DNA of 64,000 nt from Hoeflea marina (GCF_003182275.1 NZ_QGTR01000002.1:62001-126000); one strand, 5' to 3'. Counted from the stretch's first letter, positions 36,799 to 45,869 are shown. Program-made: numbers and translations. The notes: generated by a model from the letters alone, not told the origin.

Positions 36799-37572
36799 TT
36801 ACTTGCTGTAGATGCTGGTCGTGAAGTACTTCGAGGTGATCTTGTCGTAGGTGCCGTCGGCGAGAATGGCGGCGATGCCCTCGTTGATCTTGGCCTTCAG
36901 ATCTTCGTCGCCCTTGCGCAGGCCAGCGCCGACGCCGGCACCGAGAATGGCCGGATCATTGGCGACAGCGCCCTTGATCTCGCAGCAGGCGCCGGCTTCG
37001 CTGTTGACGAAATCGGCGAGCGCGATCGAGTCTGCCTGGGTGGCGTCGATGCGGCCGGCGATCAGGTCCTGGTTCGCCTCATCCTGGGTCTGGTAGACCT
37101 TGAGCTCGGTCTTGCCCTCGAAATGCGCCTGCGCATAGGCCTGGTGGGTGGTCGAGGCCTGAATGCCGAGGATCTTGCCCGCGAGGCCTTCCGGCGTCGG
37201 CTTGATGTCGGAATCCTTGGCGGCGACGATGACGGCCGGGGTGTTGTAATACATGTCGGAGAAATCGATGCTCTGCATGCGCTCGTCGGTGATCGACATC
37301 GAGGCCATGATCACGTCGATCTGCTTTCCGGTCAGCGATGGAATGATACCGTCCCAGGCCACCGGCGTGATCGCGCAATCGAGCTTGGCGGCGCCACAGA
37401 CGGCGCCGATGATCTCGACCTCCCAGCCGGTCCAGTTGCCGGCGGCGTCCGCCGAGGCGAAGGGCGGATAGGGTTCGGCGGCGATGCCGACCTTGATCTG
37501 CTCGGCGCTGGCGGCGCCAAGCGACGCGGCGAGTGCCAGCAGGCTGGCGGCGGCGATGGATTTGAAAGTCAT
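36799..37572 (-). CDS. Polar (probably basic) amino acid ABC transporter binding protein
   Basis: 257 residues from the ATG at 37572 (AGAGAGGACG upstream). Signal peptide ends near ASA/EQ (residue 23). SBP_bac_3 fold: KVGIAAEPYPPFASADAAGN, WEVEIIGAVCGAAKLDC, VAWDGIIPSLTGKQIDVIMASMSITDER split across the ligand site, and LGIQASTTHQ. These match lysine/arginine/ornithine and histidine binders. Neighbouring arginine-type catabolic genes suggest arginine or a methylated arginine as ligand, an inference from context. Confidence 0.87.
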   Translation of the reverse strand: MTFKSIAAASLLALAASLGAASAEQIKVGIAAEPYPPFASADAAGNWTGWEVEIIGAVCGAAKLDCAITPVAWDGIIPSLTGKQIDVIMASMSITDERMQSIDFSDMYYNTPAVIVAAKDSDIKPTPEGLAGKILGIQASTTHQAYAQAHFEGKTELKVYQTQDEANQDLIAGRIDATQADSIALADFVNSEAGACCEIKGAVANDPAILGAGVGAGLRKGDEDLKAKINEGIAAILADGTYDKITSKYFTTSIYSK

Positions 37573-37603
37573 GGTTCGTCCTCTCTGGTTGTTTGTCCGC
37601 TGC

Positions 37604-38401
37604 TCAGGCAACGGTTTGCAGGAATTGCTTCAGCCGTTCCGACTTCGGCGCACTGAAGACGGCCTCCGGCGGGCCTTCCTCTTCGATGATGCCGTTGTGC
37701 AGATAGATGACGTGGCTTGCCACCTCGCGGGCGAATTTCATCTCGTGGGTGACGAGCAGCATGGTTCGCCCCTCGGCGGCGAGATCGCGGATCACCGACA
37801 GCACCTCGCCCACCAGCTCCGGATCGAGCGCGCTGGTGGGTTCGTCGAACAGCATCACGCTGGGCTCGATGGCGAGCGCCCGGGCGATCGCGGCGCGCTG
37901 CTGCTGGCCGCCCGACAGGAAGGCCGGATAGGTGTCGGCTTTCTCGGACAGCCCGACCCGCGCCAGCAGCGTGCGGGCCCGCTCGATCGCCTCCGCCCTC
38001 GGCACGCCGAGCACATGCACCGGCACTTCGATGACGTTTTCCAGGAGCGTCCGGTGGGTCCACAGGTTGAAGGACTGGAACACCATGCCAAGCCGCGTGC
38101 GGGCCTTCTCGATCTGCTTGCGGTGGGTGGGCGTGCCGTCGGCGCGCATCTTGATGTCTTCGCCGTTGATGACGATGCGTCCGCCCGAGGGCGTCTCGAG
38201 AAAGTTGACGCAGCGCAAAAGCGTCGACTTGCCCGAGCCGCTGCCGCCGATGATCGCCACCACATCGCCCTTGTGGGCGGTCAGCGACACGCCCCTGAGC
38301 ACTTCCAGCTCACCAAAGCACTTCCGCAGCCCCTCGATGCGGATGGCTTCGGTTCCTGCCCCGGTGCCCGATGCGGTTTCGCGCGCTGGCGACGAATTCA
38401 T
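37604..38401 (-). CDS. Polar amino acid ABC transporter ATPase, HisP/ArtP-like
   Basis: 265 residues. Walker A GGSGSGKSTLLRCVN, Q-loop VFQSFNLWTHRTLLENV, signature LSGGQQQR, Walker B VMLFDEPTSALDPE, H-loop THEMKFARE: all HisP/GlnQ hallmarks. HGDVVAIIG-type core with an insertion MRADGTPTHRKQIEKART as in HisP. First gene of the importer set and divergent from a TetR gene, with a short AT-rich control region between. Confidence 0.92.
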   Translation of the reverse strand: MNSSPARETASGTGAGTEAIRIEGLRKCFGELEVLRGVSLTAHKGDVVAIIGGSGSGKSTLLRCVNFLETPSGGRIVINGEDIKMRADGTPTHRKQIEKARTRLGMVFQSFNLWTHRTLLENVIEVPVHVLGVPRAEAIERARTLLARVGLSEKADTYPAFLSGGQQQRAAIARALAIEPSVMLFDEPTSALDPELVGEVLSVIRDLAAEGRTMLLVTHEMKFAREVASHVIYLHNGIIEEEGPPEAVFSAPKSERLKQFLQTVA

Positions 38402-38445
38402 CCCGTCCCTCCAAATTTCGATTGTATTAAGGTCAGCATTTTGAA

Positions 38446-38463
38446 ATTATGCAAGCGTATAAT
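38446..38463. promoter_or_regulatory. Candidate TetR operator/promoter in the importer-tetR divergent gap
   Basis: ATTAT-GCAAGCGT-ATAAT is an 18-bp imperfect palindrome whose right arm forms TATAAT (38458-38463), a perfect -10 hexamer for the rightward genes. An operator overlapping a -10 in the 94-bp divergent gap is where a TetR repressor would be expected to bind. No good -35 is visible. Confidence 0.4.
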
Positions 38464-38495
38464 AAACGTTCAACCAGGAATCAGTCCGAAAAGAG

Positions 38496-39134
38496 ATGCG
38501 GCGCAAATTCAGACGCGAACCTGCCGACCAGCGTCGCGAGGCGCTGATTGCCTCGACGCTGTCGCTGATCGCGCGCGGCGGTCCCGAGGCAGCGACCGTG
38601 CGCAACATCGCCGAGGCGGCGGGCGTGACCCAGGGCCTGATCCGCCACTATTTCTCCTCCAAGGAGGAGCTGCTCGGGGCAGCCTACGAGCGCCACATGG
38701 AACTGTTGACCGACGCCACCGGCGTGGTGCTGGAGGAGGACCACGCGAGCGCCGTCCTGAGGCTGGCTGCGTTTGTCACAGCGGGTCTGACGCCGCCGGT
38801 CGTCGATGCCCAGGCGGTGGCGCTGTGGGCCGGCTTCATCCATCTGGTGCAGCGCGACCCGGCCATGCGCGCCATCCACGCGCACACCTATCTGGAGTTT
38901 CGCGACCAGCTCGAAGGCCTTATCGGCGCGGCGCTCGAGGAGGCCGGCAAGCCCTGCGACAAGGGGCTGCTGCGCAGATCGGCGATTGCCTGCAATGCGG
39001 TCATCGACGGTCTCTGGCTGGAAGGCGGCGCACTTCCAGAAAGTTTCGAAGCGGGCGAATTGCCTGAGGTGGGGCTGGCGTCGGTGGGCGCCATCCTCGG
39101 ACTTGATCTCATCACATCTGCGAGGCGACCATGA
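38496..39134 (+). CDS. TetR/AcrR-family regulator, BetI-like
   Basis: 212 residues. N-terminal HTH: TLSLIARGGPEAATVRNIAE and GVTQGLIRHYFSSKEELLGA. The C-terminal ligand domain resembles the BetI_C group (WAGFIHLVQRDPAMRAIHA). It overlaps the aminotransferase start by 4 bp and is divergent from the amino acid importer, so it likely controls both directions. No choline genes are nearby, so the BetI resemblance is structural, not functional. Confidence 0.85.
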   Translation: MRRKFRREPADQRREALIASTLSLIARGGPEAATVRNIAEAAGVTQGLIRHYFSSKEELLGAAYERHMELLTDATGVVLEEDHASAVLRLAAFVTAGLTPPVVDAQAVALWAGFIHLVQRDPAMRAIHAHTYLEFRDQLEGLIGAALEEAGKPCDKGLLRRSAIACNAVIDGLWLEGGALPESFEAGELPEVGLASVGAILGLDLITSARRP

Positions 39135-40324
39135 AATATGCATCCGTGACCGAACGCCTGGCGGGCCTTGGCGGCGAGAAATGGGCCATCCACGCCCGTG
39201 CCCGCGAGCTCCGGCGCCAGGGCCGCGACATTGTCGAGCTGACGATCGGCGAGCCCGATGTGCCGGCGCCCGCGTCGCTGATGGATGTCGCCGCCGCCGC
39301 GATGCAGGCCGGACGCACCGGTTATTCGAACGGGCGCGGGGAGTCGAAACTGCTGGCGGCGCTATCCGAACGCTACACCCGCTCCACAGGCAGGCCGATC
39401 GGCGGCGACCAGTTCCTGTGCCTGCCGGGCACCCAGACTGCGCTTTATACCGTCTTCAGCGGGCTGGTGGAGATGGGCGATGAGGTGCTCGTCGGCGATC
39501 CGATGTATGCCACCTATGAAGGCGTCATCACCGCCCACGGCGCCCGCGCGGTGCCTGTGCCGCTCCGGGCGGAGCGCGGATTCCGGCTGTCGGCCGCCGA
39601 TATCGAGGCGCGCATCACGCCAAGAAGTCGGGCGATTCTGATCAACACGCCGCACAATCCGACCGGCGCCATCCTCACCGCCGGGGACATCGCCGAAATC
39701 GGCGCCCTGGCGCTCAAGCACGATCTCTGGATCATTTCCGACGAGGTCTATGAGGAACTGGTGTTCGACGGGGCGACATTCGTCTCTCCGCTGGCCTTGC
39801 CGGAGCTCGCGGACCGGGTGGTGGCGGTGTCCTCGATTTCCAAATCGCACGCCGCCCCCGGTTTTCGCAGCGGCTGGTGCGTCGGTCCGGCCGAGTTCGC
39901 AAGCCGGTTGTTGCCGTTGTCGGAAACCATGCTGTTCGGCAGCCAGCCCTTCATTGCCGACATGACCGCCGCCGCGGTATCGGCGCCGTCGCCGGTTGCC
40001 GAAGGCATGCGCAGGCGGTTTGCCGCACGCGCCGACCGGCTGTTCGACAGTCTCGACGGCGTCGCCGGACTGAAGGTCAACCGACCGCAGGCCGGCATGT
40101 TCGCTTTGCTCAATGTCGCCGCCACCGGAATGTCGGGCCATGACTACGCTTTCGACCTGCTCGAGACCGCCGGCGTGGCGGTGATGCCGGGGTCCTCCTT
40201 CGGCGAGCAGCTCAAGGACTGGGTGCGGCTGGCCCTGACCGCCGGGGACGACCCGATCGGCGAGGCCTGCCTGCGCATCGCCTCGCATGCCCGTTCCGCC
40301 GTCAAGCTCAAGGCCGCATCATGA
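39131..40324 (+). CDS. PLP-dependent aminotransferase, class I/II (arginine:pyruvate transaminase-like)
   Basis: 397 residues, AspC fold type I. Motifs: ELTIGEPDVPAPASLM, NTPHNPTGAIL (cofactor-site Asn), SDEVYEELVF, Schiff-base Lys in SSISKSHAAPGFRSGW, and a C-terminal Arg in WVRLALT for the carboxylate. The neighbour is a ThDP decarboxylase of the 2-ketoarginine type, the same pairing as AruH-AruI of the arginine transaminase pathway in Pseudomonas. I therefore favour transamination of arginine or a derivative. Start overlaps tetR, stop overlaps the next gene. Confidence 0.82.
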   Translation: MKYASVTERLAGLGGEKWAIHARARELRRQGRDIVELTIGEPDVPAPASLMDVAAAAMQAGRTGYSNGRGESKLLAALSERYTRSTGRPIGGDQFLCLPGTQTALYTVFSGLVEMGDEVLVGDPMYATYEGVITAHGARAVPVPLRAERGFRLSAADIEARITPRSRAILINTPHNPTGAILTAGDIAEIGALALKHDLWIISDEVYEELVFDGATFVSPLALPELADRVVAVSSISKSHAAPGFRSGWCVGPAEFASRLLPLSETMLFGSQPFIADMTAAAVSAPSPVAEGMRRRFAARADRLFDSLDGVAGLKVNRPQAGMFALLNVAATGMSGHDYAFDLLETAGVAVMPGSSFGEQLKDWVRLALTAGDDPIGEACLRIASHARSAVKLKAAS

Positions 40325-41901
40325 CCACCATCGGCGAAGCCCTGGTCCACGCTCTCGAAGCCCGTGAGGTCGAGGTCGTCTTCGGCATCCCGGGTGTCCA
40401 CACCGTCGAGCTCTACCGCGGGCTGGCGGGCTCCGCGATCCGCCACGTCACTGCGCGCCACGAGCAGGGCGCGGGCTTCATGGCCGACGGCTATGCGCGG
40501 GTGTCCGGCAAGCCCGGCGTCGCCTTCGTCATCACCGGGCCCGGGCTCACCAACTGCCTGACGCCGATGGCGCAGGCGCGCGCCGACAGCGTGCCGATGC
40601 TGGTGATCTCAGGCGTCAACGCCCGCGCCACGCTCGGCAGGCAGCTCGGCCATCTTCACGAACTGCCCGACCAGCGTGGCATGACGGCGCTGGTGGCGCG
40701 GAGCTCGACCCGGATCGAGGCGGAGGCCGGGCTCATGCCGGCGCTCGACCATGCGTTCGAGCTGTTCGCCCATGCGCGCGGCGGGCCGGTGCATATCGAG
40801 ATTCCCACCGACGTGATGAAGCTCGACCACGGCGCCGGCGCCCGGGCGCCGGTGCCCGGCCAGGCGCCGATACCGGAGACGGAGGCCATTGCCGCCGCCG
40901 CCCGGTCGCTGGCCTCGGCCGGCAAGGTGGTCATCCTGGCCGGCGGCGGCGCCAAGCACTCCGATGCGACGCTCACGGCGCTGGCCGAGCGGCTCGACGC
41001 TCCCGTCATCCAGACCGCGAATGCCCGGGGCCTGATGCATCGCCACCCGCTCTGCGTGCCGGCCAGTCCCTGCCTTGAGGCGGTGCGCGATCTCATCCGC
41101 GACGCCGACGTGGTGCTGGCGCTGGGCACCGAATTCGGCCCCACCGAGTACGACATGTACCAGGCGGGCGGCGTGCCGGAGTTCAGGGGCCTGGTGCGCG
41201 TCGATGTCAGCGCCGACCAACTCGCGCGCCACCCCGCAAGCCACGCCCTCCGCGGCAAGGTGGAAGCGGTCCTGCCGCTGCTGCTCGATGCTCTGGGCAA
41301 CCGGGTGGCGAGCGCTGCCGGCGCCCAACGCGCCGAGTCCGCCCGCGCCGCGGCAAGGGCCGAGATCGGCGGGGCCATGCGCGCGCAGGTCGACCTGCTC
41401 GACACCATCCGCACCGCCGTGCCCGACGCGATCCTGGTCGGCGATTCGACGCAGCCCGTCTATGCCGGCAATCTCTACTACGACCACGATCGGCCGGGCG
41501 GCTGGTTCAACGCCGCCACCGGCTATGGGGCGCTGGGCTATGCAATTCCCGCCGCGATCGGTGCGGCGCTCGCCGATCCCGGCGCGCGCGTCATCTGCAT
41601 CACCGGCGACGGCGGCGCGCAGTTCACGCTCCCCGAACTGATGACGGCCGTGGACGAGAAACTGCCGATCCTGTTCATCATCTGGAACAACCATGCCTAT
41701 GGCGAGATCGCCTCGGCGATGGCCGAGGCCGGTGTCACCGTGATCGGCTGCGACCCGACGCCGCCGGATTTCGGCCATATCGCGGCCGCCTGCGCCATGC
41801 CGTTCCAGCGCTGTGCCATGACACCCACGGCTCTTGCCGAAGCCCTGAAGCACGCCGAAGTCCTGACCGGGCCGGCGATGATCGAAATCGTGATGGACTG
41901 A
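40321..41901 (+). CDS. ThDP-dependent enzyme, 5-guanidino-2-oxopentanoate decarboxylase (AruI)-like
   Basis: 526 residues, acetolactate synthase/decarboxylase superfamily. Catalytic Glu about residue 48 (TARHEQGAGFMADGYAR), a central domain starting near ETEAIAAAARSL, and the ThDP motif GDGGAQFTLPELMTA ending in IIWNNHAYGEI. HLHELPDQRGMTALVARSST and HIEIPTDVM fit AruI-type proteins that decarboxylate 2-ketoarginine to 4-guanidinobutyraldehyde. It directly follows the matching transaminase with a 4-bp overlap. No guanidinobutyraldehyde dehydrogenase follows, so the pathway would need genes elsewhere. Confidence 0.78.
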   Translation: MTTIGEALVHALEAREVEVVFGIPGVHTVELYRGLAGSAIRHVTARHEQGAGFMADGYARVSGKPGVAFVITGPGLTNCLTPMAQARADSVPMLVISGVNARATLGRQLGHLHELPDQRGMTALVARSSTRIEAEAGLMPALDHAFELFAHARGGPVHIEIPTDVMKLDHGAGARAPVPGQAPIPETEAIAAAARSLASAGKVVILAGGGAKHSDATLTALAERLDAPVIQTANARGLMHRHPLCVPASPCLEAVRDLIRDADVVLALGTEFGPTEYDMYQAGGVPEFRGLVRVDVSADQLARHPASHALRGKVEAVLPLLLDALGNRVASAAGAQRAESARAAARAEIGGAMRAQVDLLDTIRTAVPDAILVGDSTQPVYAGNLYYDHDRPGGWFNAATGYGALGYAIPAAIGAALADPGARVICITGDGGAQFTLPELMTAVDEKLPILFIIWNNHAYGEIASAMAEAGVTVIGCDPTPPDFGHIAAACAMPFQRCAMTPTALAEALKHAEVLTGPAMIEIVMD

Positions 41902-41944
41902 CCCGAAGCCAACGCCGCCGACGCGGCCCCGACGAGGCATATGC

Positions 41945-42727
41945 ATGACCGACCATTCCTATGAATTCACCCGCGCTGTCACCCGCAAGCCGGGGAGCAG
42001 CATCATCGACGGTTTGCGCGCCGAGGATCTCGGCACGCCCGATCTCGAGCGCATGCTCGCCGCCCATGCGAGCTATGTCGCCACCCTGCGCGAGACCGGC
42101 GCCGAGGTGATCGAGCTGCCGCCGCTGGAGGCGTTTCCGGATTCGGTGTTCGTCGAGGACACGGCGCTCTGCCTGCATGAGGGCGCCATCCTGATGCGTC
42201 CGGGCGCCGAAAGCCGCGCCGGCGAAGTGGCTGAGATGGCGCCGACGCTGCGCGCACTCTACGACGAGGTGGTCGCGATCGAAGGTCCCGGCACCATCGA
42301 GGGCGGCGACATCCTGACCACGTCGCGCGAAATCCTCGTCGGCCGCTCGGCCCGCACCGATGCGGCGGGGGTTGCCGAACTCTCCCGGCTCGCCGGCCGC
42401 TGGGGCTACGCCGTGCGCGAGGTGTTCACGCCGGAAGGCGTGCTGCACTTCAAGACCGACTGCTCGCTGATCGGCCCGAACACCATCCTGTCCACGAGGC
42501 GGCTCGCCGCCTCGGGCTGCTTCGAGGGCTACGATGTGGTCTTCACCGCCGACGGCGAGGAGGCGGCGGCCAATGCCATCCGCTTCAACCGCCTCGTGCT
42601 GATGGCGGCGGGGTTTCCGGCCACGGCGGCGAAGCTTCGCGCCGCAGGCTACGATGTGCGCGAGATCGACAATTCGGAGTGCGCCAAGCTCGACGGCGGC
42701 ATGTCCTGCCTGTCGCTCAGGTTCTGA
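41945..42727 (+). CDS. Dimethylargininase-like amidinohydrolase (DDAH family)
   Basis: 260 residues, full length for bacterial DDAH. It has the pentein-fold signature set: FPDSVFVEDTAL, GTIEGGDIL, catalytic His168 in LHFKTDCSLIG, and nucleophile Cys255 in GGMSCLSLRF. DDAH cleaves N-omega-methylated arginines to citrulline and methylamines; close relatives hydrolyse other guanidino compounds. It lies 43 bp after the decarboxylase in the same direction, downstream of an amino acid importer region. Methylarginine is the prime candidate substrate but was not shown. Confidence 0.86.
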   Translation: MTDHSYEFTRAVTRKPGSSIIDGLRAEDLGTPDLERMLAAHASYVATLRETGAEVIELPPLEAFPDSVFVEDTALCLHEGAILMRPGAESRAGEVAEMAPTLRALYDEVVAIEGPGTIEGGDILTTSREILVGRSARTDAAGVAELSRLAGRWGYAVREVFTPEGVLHFKTDCSLIGPNTILSTRRLAASGCFEGYDVVFTADGEEAAANAIRFNRLVLMAAGFPATAAKLRAAGYDVREIDNSECAKLDGGMSCLSLRF

Positions 42728-42830
42728 TCGGAGAATCTGTCGGTGGCTTGACTGGCCGGCTTGCCGACGCGGTCCGCTTGCTCCTACAACTTGATCGCCG
42801 CGTCCGCGGTGTTTGAGGAGAGGCTGGCTT

Positions 42831-44354
42831 ATGTGTGGATTCGTATGCCTTTGGAGATGCGGTGACGAGGCGCTGGCCAGGCGCATGATCGACAAGATCG
42901 CGCATCGCGGTCCCGACGCGGTCGACGTGATAAGCGCCGGCAACGCGCCGGTGATCATGGCCCATTGCCGGCTGTCGATCATCGGGCCGGAAAACGGCGC
43001 CCAGCCGATGCACCAGGACGAGGACATGCTCGTCGTCAACGGCGAGATCTACAACTACACCGACCTGCGCGCCATTCTCGGCGAAGGCCGGTTCCGCACC
43101 AGCAGCGACTCGGAGACCATCCTGCATCTCCACCGTTCCGACATCCTGCGCTGGGTGACACGGCTGGACGGCATGTTCTCCTTCGTGCTGGCGACGCCCG
43201 AGCGCATCATCGCCGCCCGCGATCCGCTCGGCATCAAGCCGCTCTATTTTGCCCGCATCGGCGATGGCATCGCGCTTGCCTCCGAGATCAAGGCCTTCGA
43301 CGGCATCGGCGTCGACGCGGTGGAGGCCGTGCCGGCGGGCTCGACGCTCGACAGCGTCACCGGGCTGCAGCGCTGGTTCCGCATCCCGCAGGGCGCGGGC
43401 CGCGCCGAGGATGGCATCGACGAACAGGCGGTCTGGAAGGAATTGCGGCTGGTGCTCGAGGAGGCGGTGCGCAAGTGGATGGTCGCCGACGTCGAGGTGG
43501 GTTCGTTTCTTTCCGGCGGGCTCGACAGCTCCATCATCGCGGCGATCGCCGCCCGGCAGCTGGCGCGCCGCGGCAGGCGGCTCAAGACCTTTGCCGTGGG
43601 GCTCAAGGGCAGCGCCGATCTGATCGCAGCCCGCCGCGTGGCCGGGCATATCGGCTCGGAGCATTTCGAGCGCGCCTTCACGCCCGAGGACGTGGCGGAA
43701 GTGCTGCCGCATGTCATCTACCATCTCGAAAGCGCCGACACCGATCTGGTCCGCTCCGCAGTGCCGACGCATTTTGTGGCCAGGCTGGCGCGCAGGCATG
43801 TCAAGGCCGTGCTGACCGGCGAGGGGGCCGACGAGCTGTTTGCCGGCTACACCTATCATCACGGCTATGTCGATCGCCCGCGCGAACTGGCCGACGAACT
43901 CACCCGCTCGCTCGGCACCATGCACAACATCAACCTCTTGCGGGTCGACCGCATCACCATGGCCGAGAGCCTCGAAGCGCGAACGCCGTTCCTCGACCGC
44001 GAGCTGGTCGCCTTTGCCCAGTCTATTCCGGCGACCCTGAAACTGCGCCGAACCGATGCCGACAATCCGGACCGTACCGGGCCGACGACGGAGAAATGGA
44101 TCCTGCGCAAGGCCTGCGACGACCTGCTGCCGCACGACCTGGTCTGGCGCCGCAAGGCACAGTTCGACGAGGGCTCCGGCTCTGTGGATGCGCTGGCGAT
44201 TGCTCTTCAGAAAATGACCGGCGCCGACGCGCCGCTCGACCGCGCCGCCGAAGGCGCCTGCTACAAGCAAATTCTCTGCGAGCAATATCAGGATCCGGAG
44301 CTGGTCCTGAGCAATGCGGGCGACTGGTCGCTGGGCCGCGCCATTGCGGTCTGA
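42831..44354 (+). CDS. asnB: Asparagine synthase (glutamine-hydrolysing), AsnB-type
   Basis: 507 residues from the ATG at 42831 (GAGGAGAGG upstream), so that Cys2 (MCGFV) is the glutaminase nucleophile. KIAHRGPDA and VNGEIYNY lie in the N-terminal amidotransferase domain; SGGLDSSIIA is the ATP-pyrophosphatase P-loop; LTGEGADELFAGY and TPFLDRELVAFA complete the synthetase domain. It converts Asp, Gln and ATP to Asn. Why it closes an arginine-type catabolic cluster is unclear; it might instead act on a related acid. Confidence 0.85.
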   Translation: MCGFVCLWRCGDEALARRMIDKIAHRGPDAVDVISAGNAPVIMAHCRLSIIGPENGAQPMHQDEDMLVVNGEIYNYTDLRAILGEGRFRTSSDSETILHLHRSDILRWVTRLDGMFSFVLATPERIIAARDPLGIKPLYFARIGDGIALASEIKAFDGIGVDAVEAVPAGSTLDSVTGLQRWFRIPQGAGRAEDGIDEQAVWKELRLVLEEAVRKWMVADVEVGSFLSGGLDSSIIAAIAARQLARRGRRLKTFAVGLKGSADLIAARRVAGHIGSEHFERAFTPEDVAEVLPHVIYHLESADTDLVRSAVPTHFVARLARRHVKAVLTGEGADELFAGYTYHHGYVDRPRELADELTRSLGTMHNINLLRVDRITMAESLEARTPFLDRELVAFAQSIPATLKLRRTDADNPDRTGPTTEKWILRKACDDLLPHDLVWRRKAQFDEGSGSVDALAIALQKMTGADAPLDRAAEGACYKQILCEQYQDPELVLSNAGDWSLGRAIAV

Positions 44355-44425
44355 CGCGAGCGCTGGCTGTCGTCGTCCCATCATGCGGCTTGACGTTGAC
44401 GGCTGGCAGGACCAAGATTTCCGGT

Positions 44426-44447
44426 GAGGCGCGGGAGGACGCGCCTC
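44426..44447 (+). other. Hairpin with a GGAGGA loop just upstream of the AraC gene
   Basis: GAGGCGCG (44426-44433) / CGCGCCTC (44440-44447), 8-bp perfect stem with loop GGAGGA, immediately followed by the true Shine-Dalgarno GGGAGGA and the ATG at 44462. It could shield mRNA or offer a decoy ribosome-docking loop. It has no T-run, so it is not a terminator for asnB. Confidence 0.5.
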
Positions 44448-44461
44448 GGGAGGAACAGCCG

Positions 44462-45289
44462 ATGTCATCGATCAAGCTCTTTCGGGGCGGATTCGGCCAT
44501 GTGTCCGTGCTCAACGTGATGAGCGACCTGGTCACCCACGCCCATCCCGAGGCCCATGTGATCATCTGGCTCGAGGGCGCGACCGGAAGGATGACGGTCG
44601 GGGACCAGCCGGTGGCGCTCGGGCCGGGCCTGGCGGTGGGCATCAACTCGCTCGAGCCGCACAGCCATGCCTTTGCCTCGGACGGCCGCCCGGGCCTGTT
44701 TCTTGCCTTCTACATCGATCCCGACTGGGCGCGGCTGCGCCGCGGCCTGCCGGCCGGTGCGCCGCTGTTTGCCGATCCCGCCATTCCCATGGACGCCTGG
44801 CTTCATCGCGCAGCCCGGCACCTCTTCGACAATCTCTGCGACGAGTCCGGTCTTGGCGATCTCGTCGACTACGAAATCGAACGCTTCATCGACTGCCTCT
44901 TCGACGCCGCCGAGCCTGGACGAAGACGCGCGCCACGCGGCTACGGTGCCGGCGCAAGCCGGGATTTTCGGGTCCGCAAGGCGATCGAACTGATGCAGGC
45001 CAACATCTGCGAGCGCATCTGCTTCGATGACGTCGCCCGCAAGGTCGGGCTGTCGCGGGCGCATTTCTTCTCGCTGTTCAAGGAGCAGATGCAGCTCACG
45101 CCGAATGTCTACTGGAACACTTTGAGGATGGAGGAGGCGCGCCGCCAGCTGCAGACCTCGCAGGACTCGCTGATCTCGGTGGCCTGCAATCTCGGCTTCA
45201 CCACGCCGGGAAACTTCTCGCGCTTCTTCCGCGACCATGTCGGTGTGCCGCCGATCCAGTACCGCGAGGCGGCGCGCGCGCCCTGGTGA
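44462..45289 (+). CDS. AraC-family transcriptional regulator
   Basis: 275 residues from the ATG at 44462. N-terminal cupin-type sensor (THAHPEAHVIIWLEGATGRM, GINSLEPHSHAF) and C-terminal double HTH: ICFDDVARKVGLSRAHFFSL followed by SVACNLGFTTPGNFSRFFR. The cupin retains His residues that could bind metal or a small carboxylate. It precedes the SRPBCC/Mo-hydroxylase genes on the same strand, 115 bp away, and is the only regulator for that cluster in the window. Effector unknown. Confidence 0.87.
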   Translation: MSSIKLFRGGFGHVSVLNVMSDLVTHAHPEAHVIIWLEGATGRMTVGDQPVALGPGLAVGINSLEPHSHAFASDGRPGLFLAFYIDPDWARLRRGLPAGAPLFADPAIPMDAWLHRAARHLFDNLCDESGLGDLVDYEIERFIDCLFDAAEPGRRRAPRGYGAGASRDFRVRKAIELMQANICERICFDDVARKVGLSRAHFFSLFKEQMQLTPNVYWNTLRMEEARRQLQTSQDSLISVACNLGFTTPGNFSRFFRDHVGVPPIQYREAARAPW

Positions 45290-45404
45290 CCGCCGCAGCC
45301 GCGGATTTTCCGACTGAGGGATAAGCCTCCAAGACGCATTGATAAGCAGCCCCGGTCCGCCGGGCCTAGTCTTGCCGCATCGGAAATCGCGAGGGCATCA
45401 TTCA

Positions 45405-45848
45405 ATGGCGAACGTCACCATCTCCAGCGTCATCGACGCACCGGTCGAACAGGTCTGGGCCCGCATCCGCGACTTCAACGGCCTGCCGTCCTGGCATCCG
45501 CGCATGGTCGAGAGCCATATCGAAGACGGCAAGCCGGCCACCGAGATCGGCTGCGTGCGCAACTTCACGCTGGCAAGCGGTCCGAAAATTCGCGAGAAGC
45601 TGACGGCATTTTCCGACGAGGATTTCCTCGTCAGCTACTCGATCATCGAGCACCCGGCGCCAATCAGCAATCACACCGCGACGCTGCAATTGCGCCGCAT
45701 CACCGATGGCGACCGGACCTACGCGGAATGGTCTTCCAGTTTTGACGCGCCTGCGGAAAAGGCCGACGAAATGGCCGCCGGCATGGGCGCCAATGTGTTC
45801 CAGGGCGGTTTCAACGCCCTGCATGACCACTTCACCGCAAAGGCCTGA
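45405..45848 (+). CDS. SRPBCC-family protein
   Basis: 147 residues from the ATG at 45405. Bet v 1/START-like fold: SSVIDAPVEQVWARIRDFNG and WHPRMVESHIEDG at the start, then a terminal amphipathic helix (ANVFQGGFNALHDHF). Related to polyketide-cyclase-like ligand binders. CoxG proteins of Cox clusters belong to the same superfamily, so a role in Mo-hydroxylase function or membrane recruitment is possible. Followed 21 bp later by the FAD subunit. Confidence 0.8.
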   Translation: MANVTISSVIDAPVEQVWARIRDFNGLPSWHPRMVESHIEDGKPATEIGCVRNFTLASGPKIREKLTAFSDEDFLVSYSIIEHPAPISNHTATLQLRRITDGDRTYAEWSSSFDAPAEKADEMAAGMGANVFQGGFNALHDHFTAKA

Positions 45849-45869
45849 ACCGACCCGAGGAGTTTCGCC

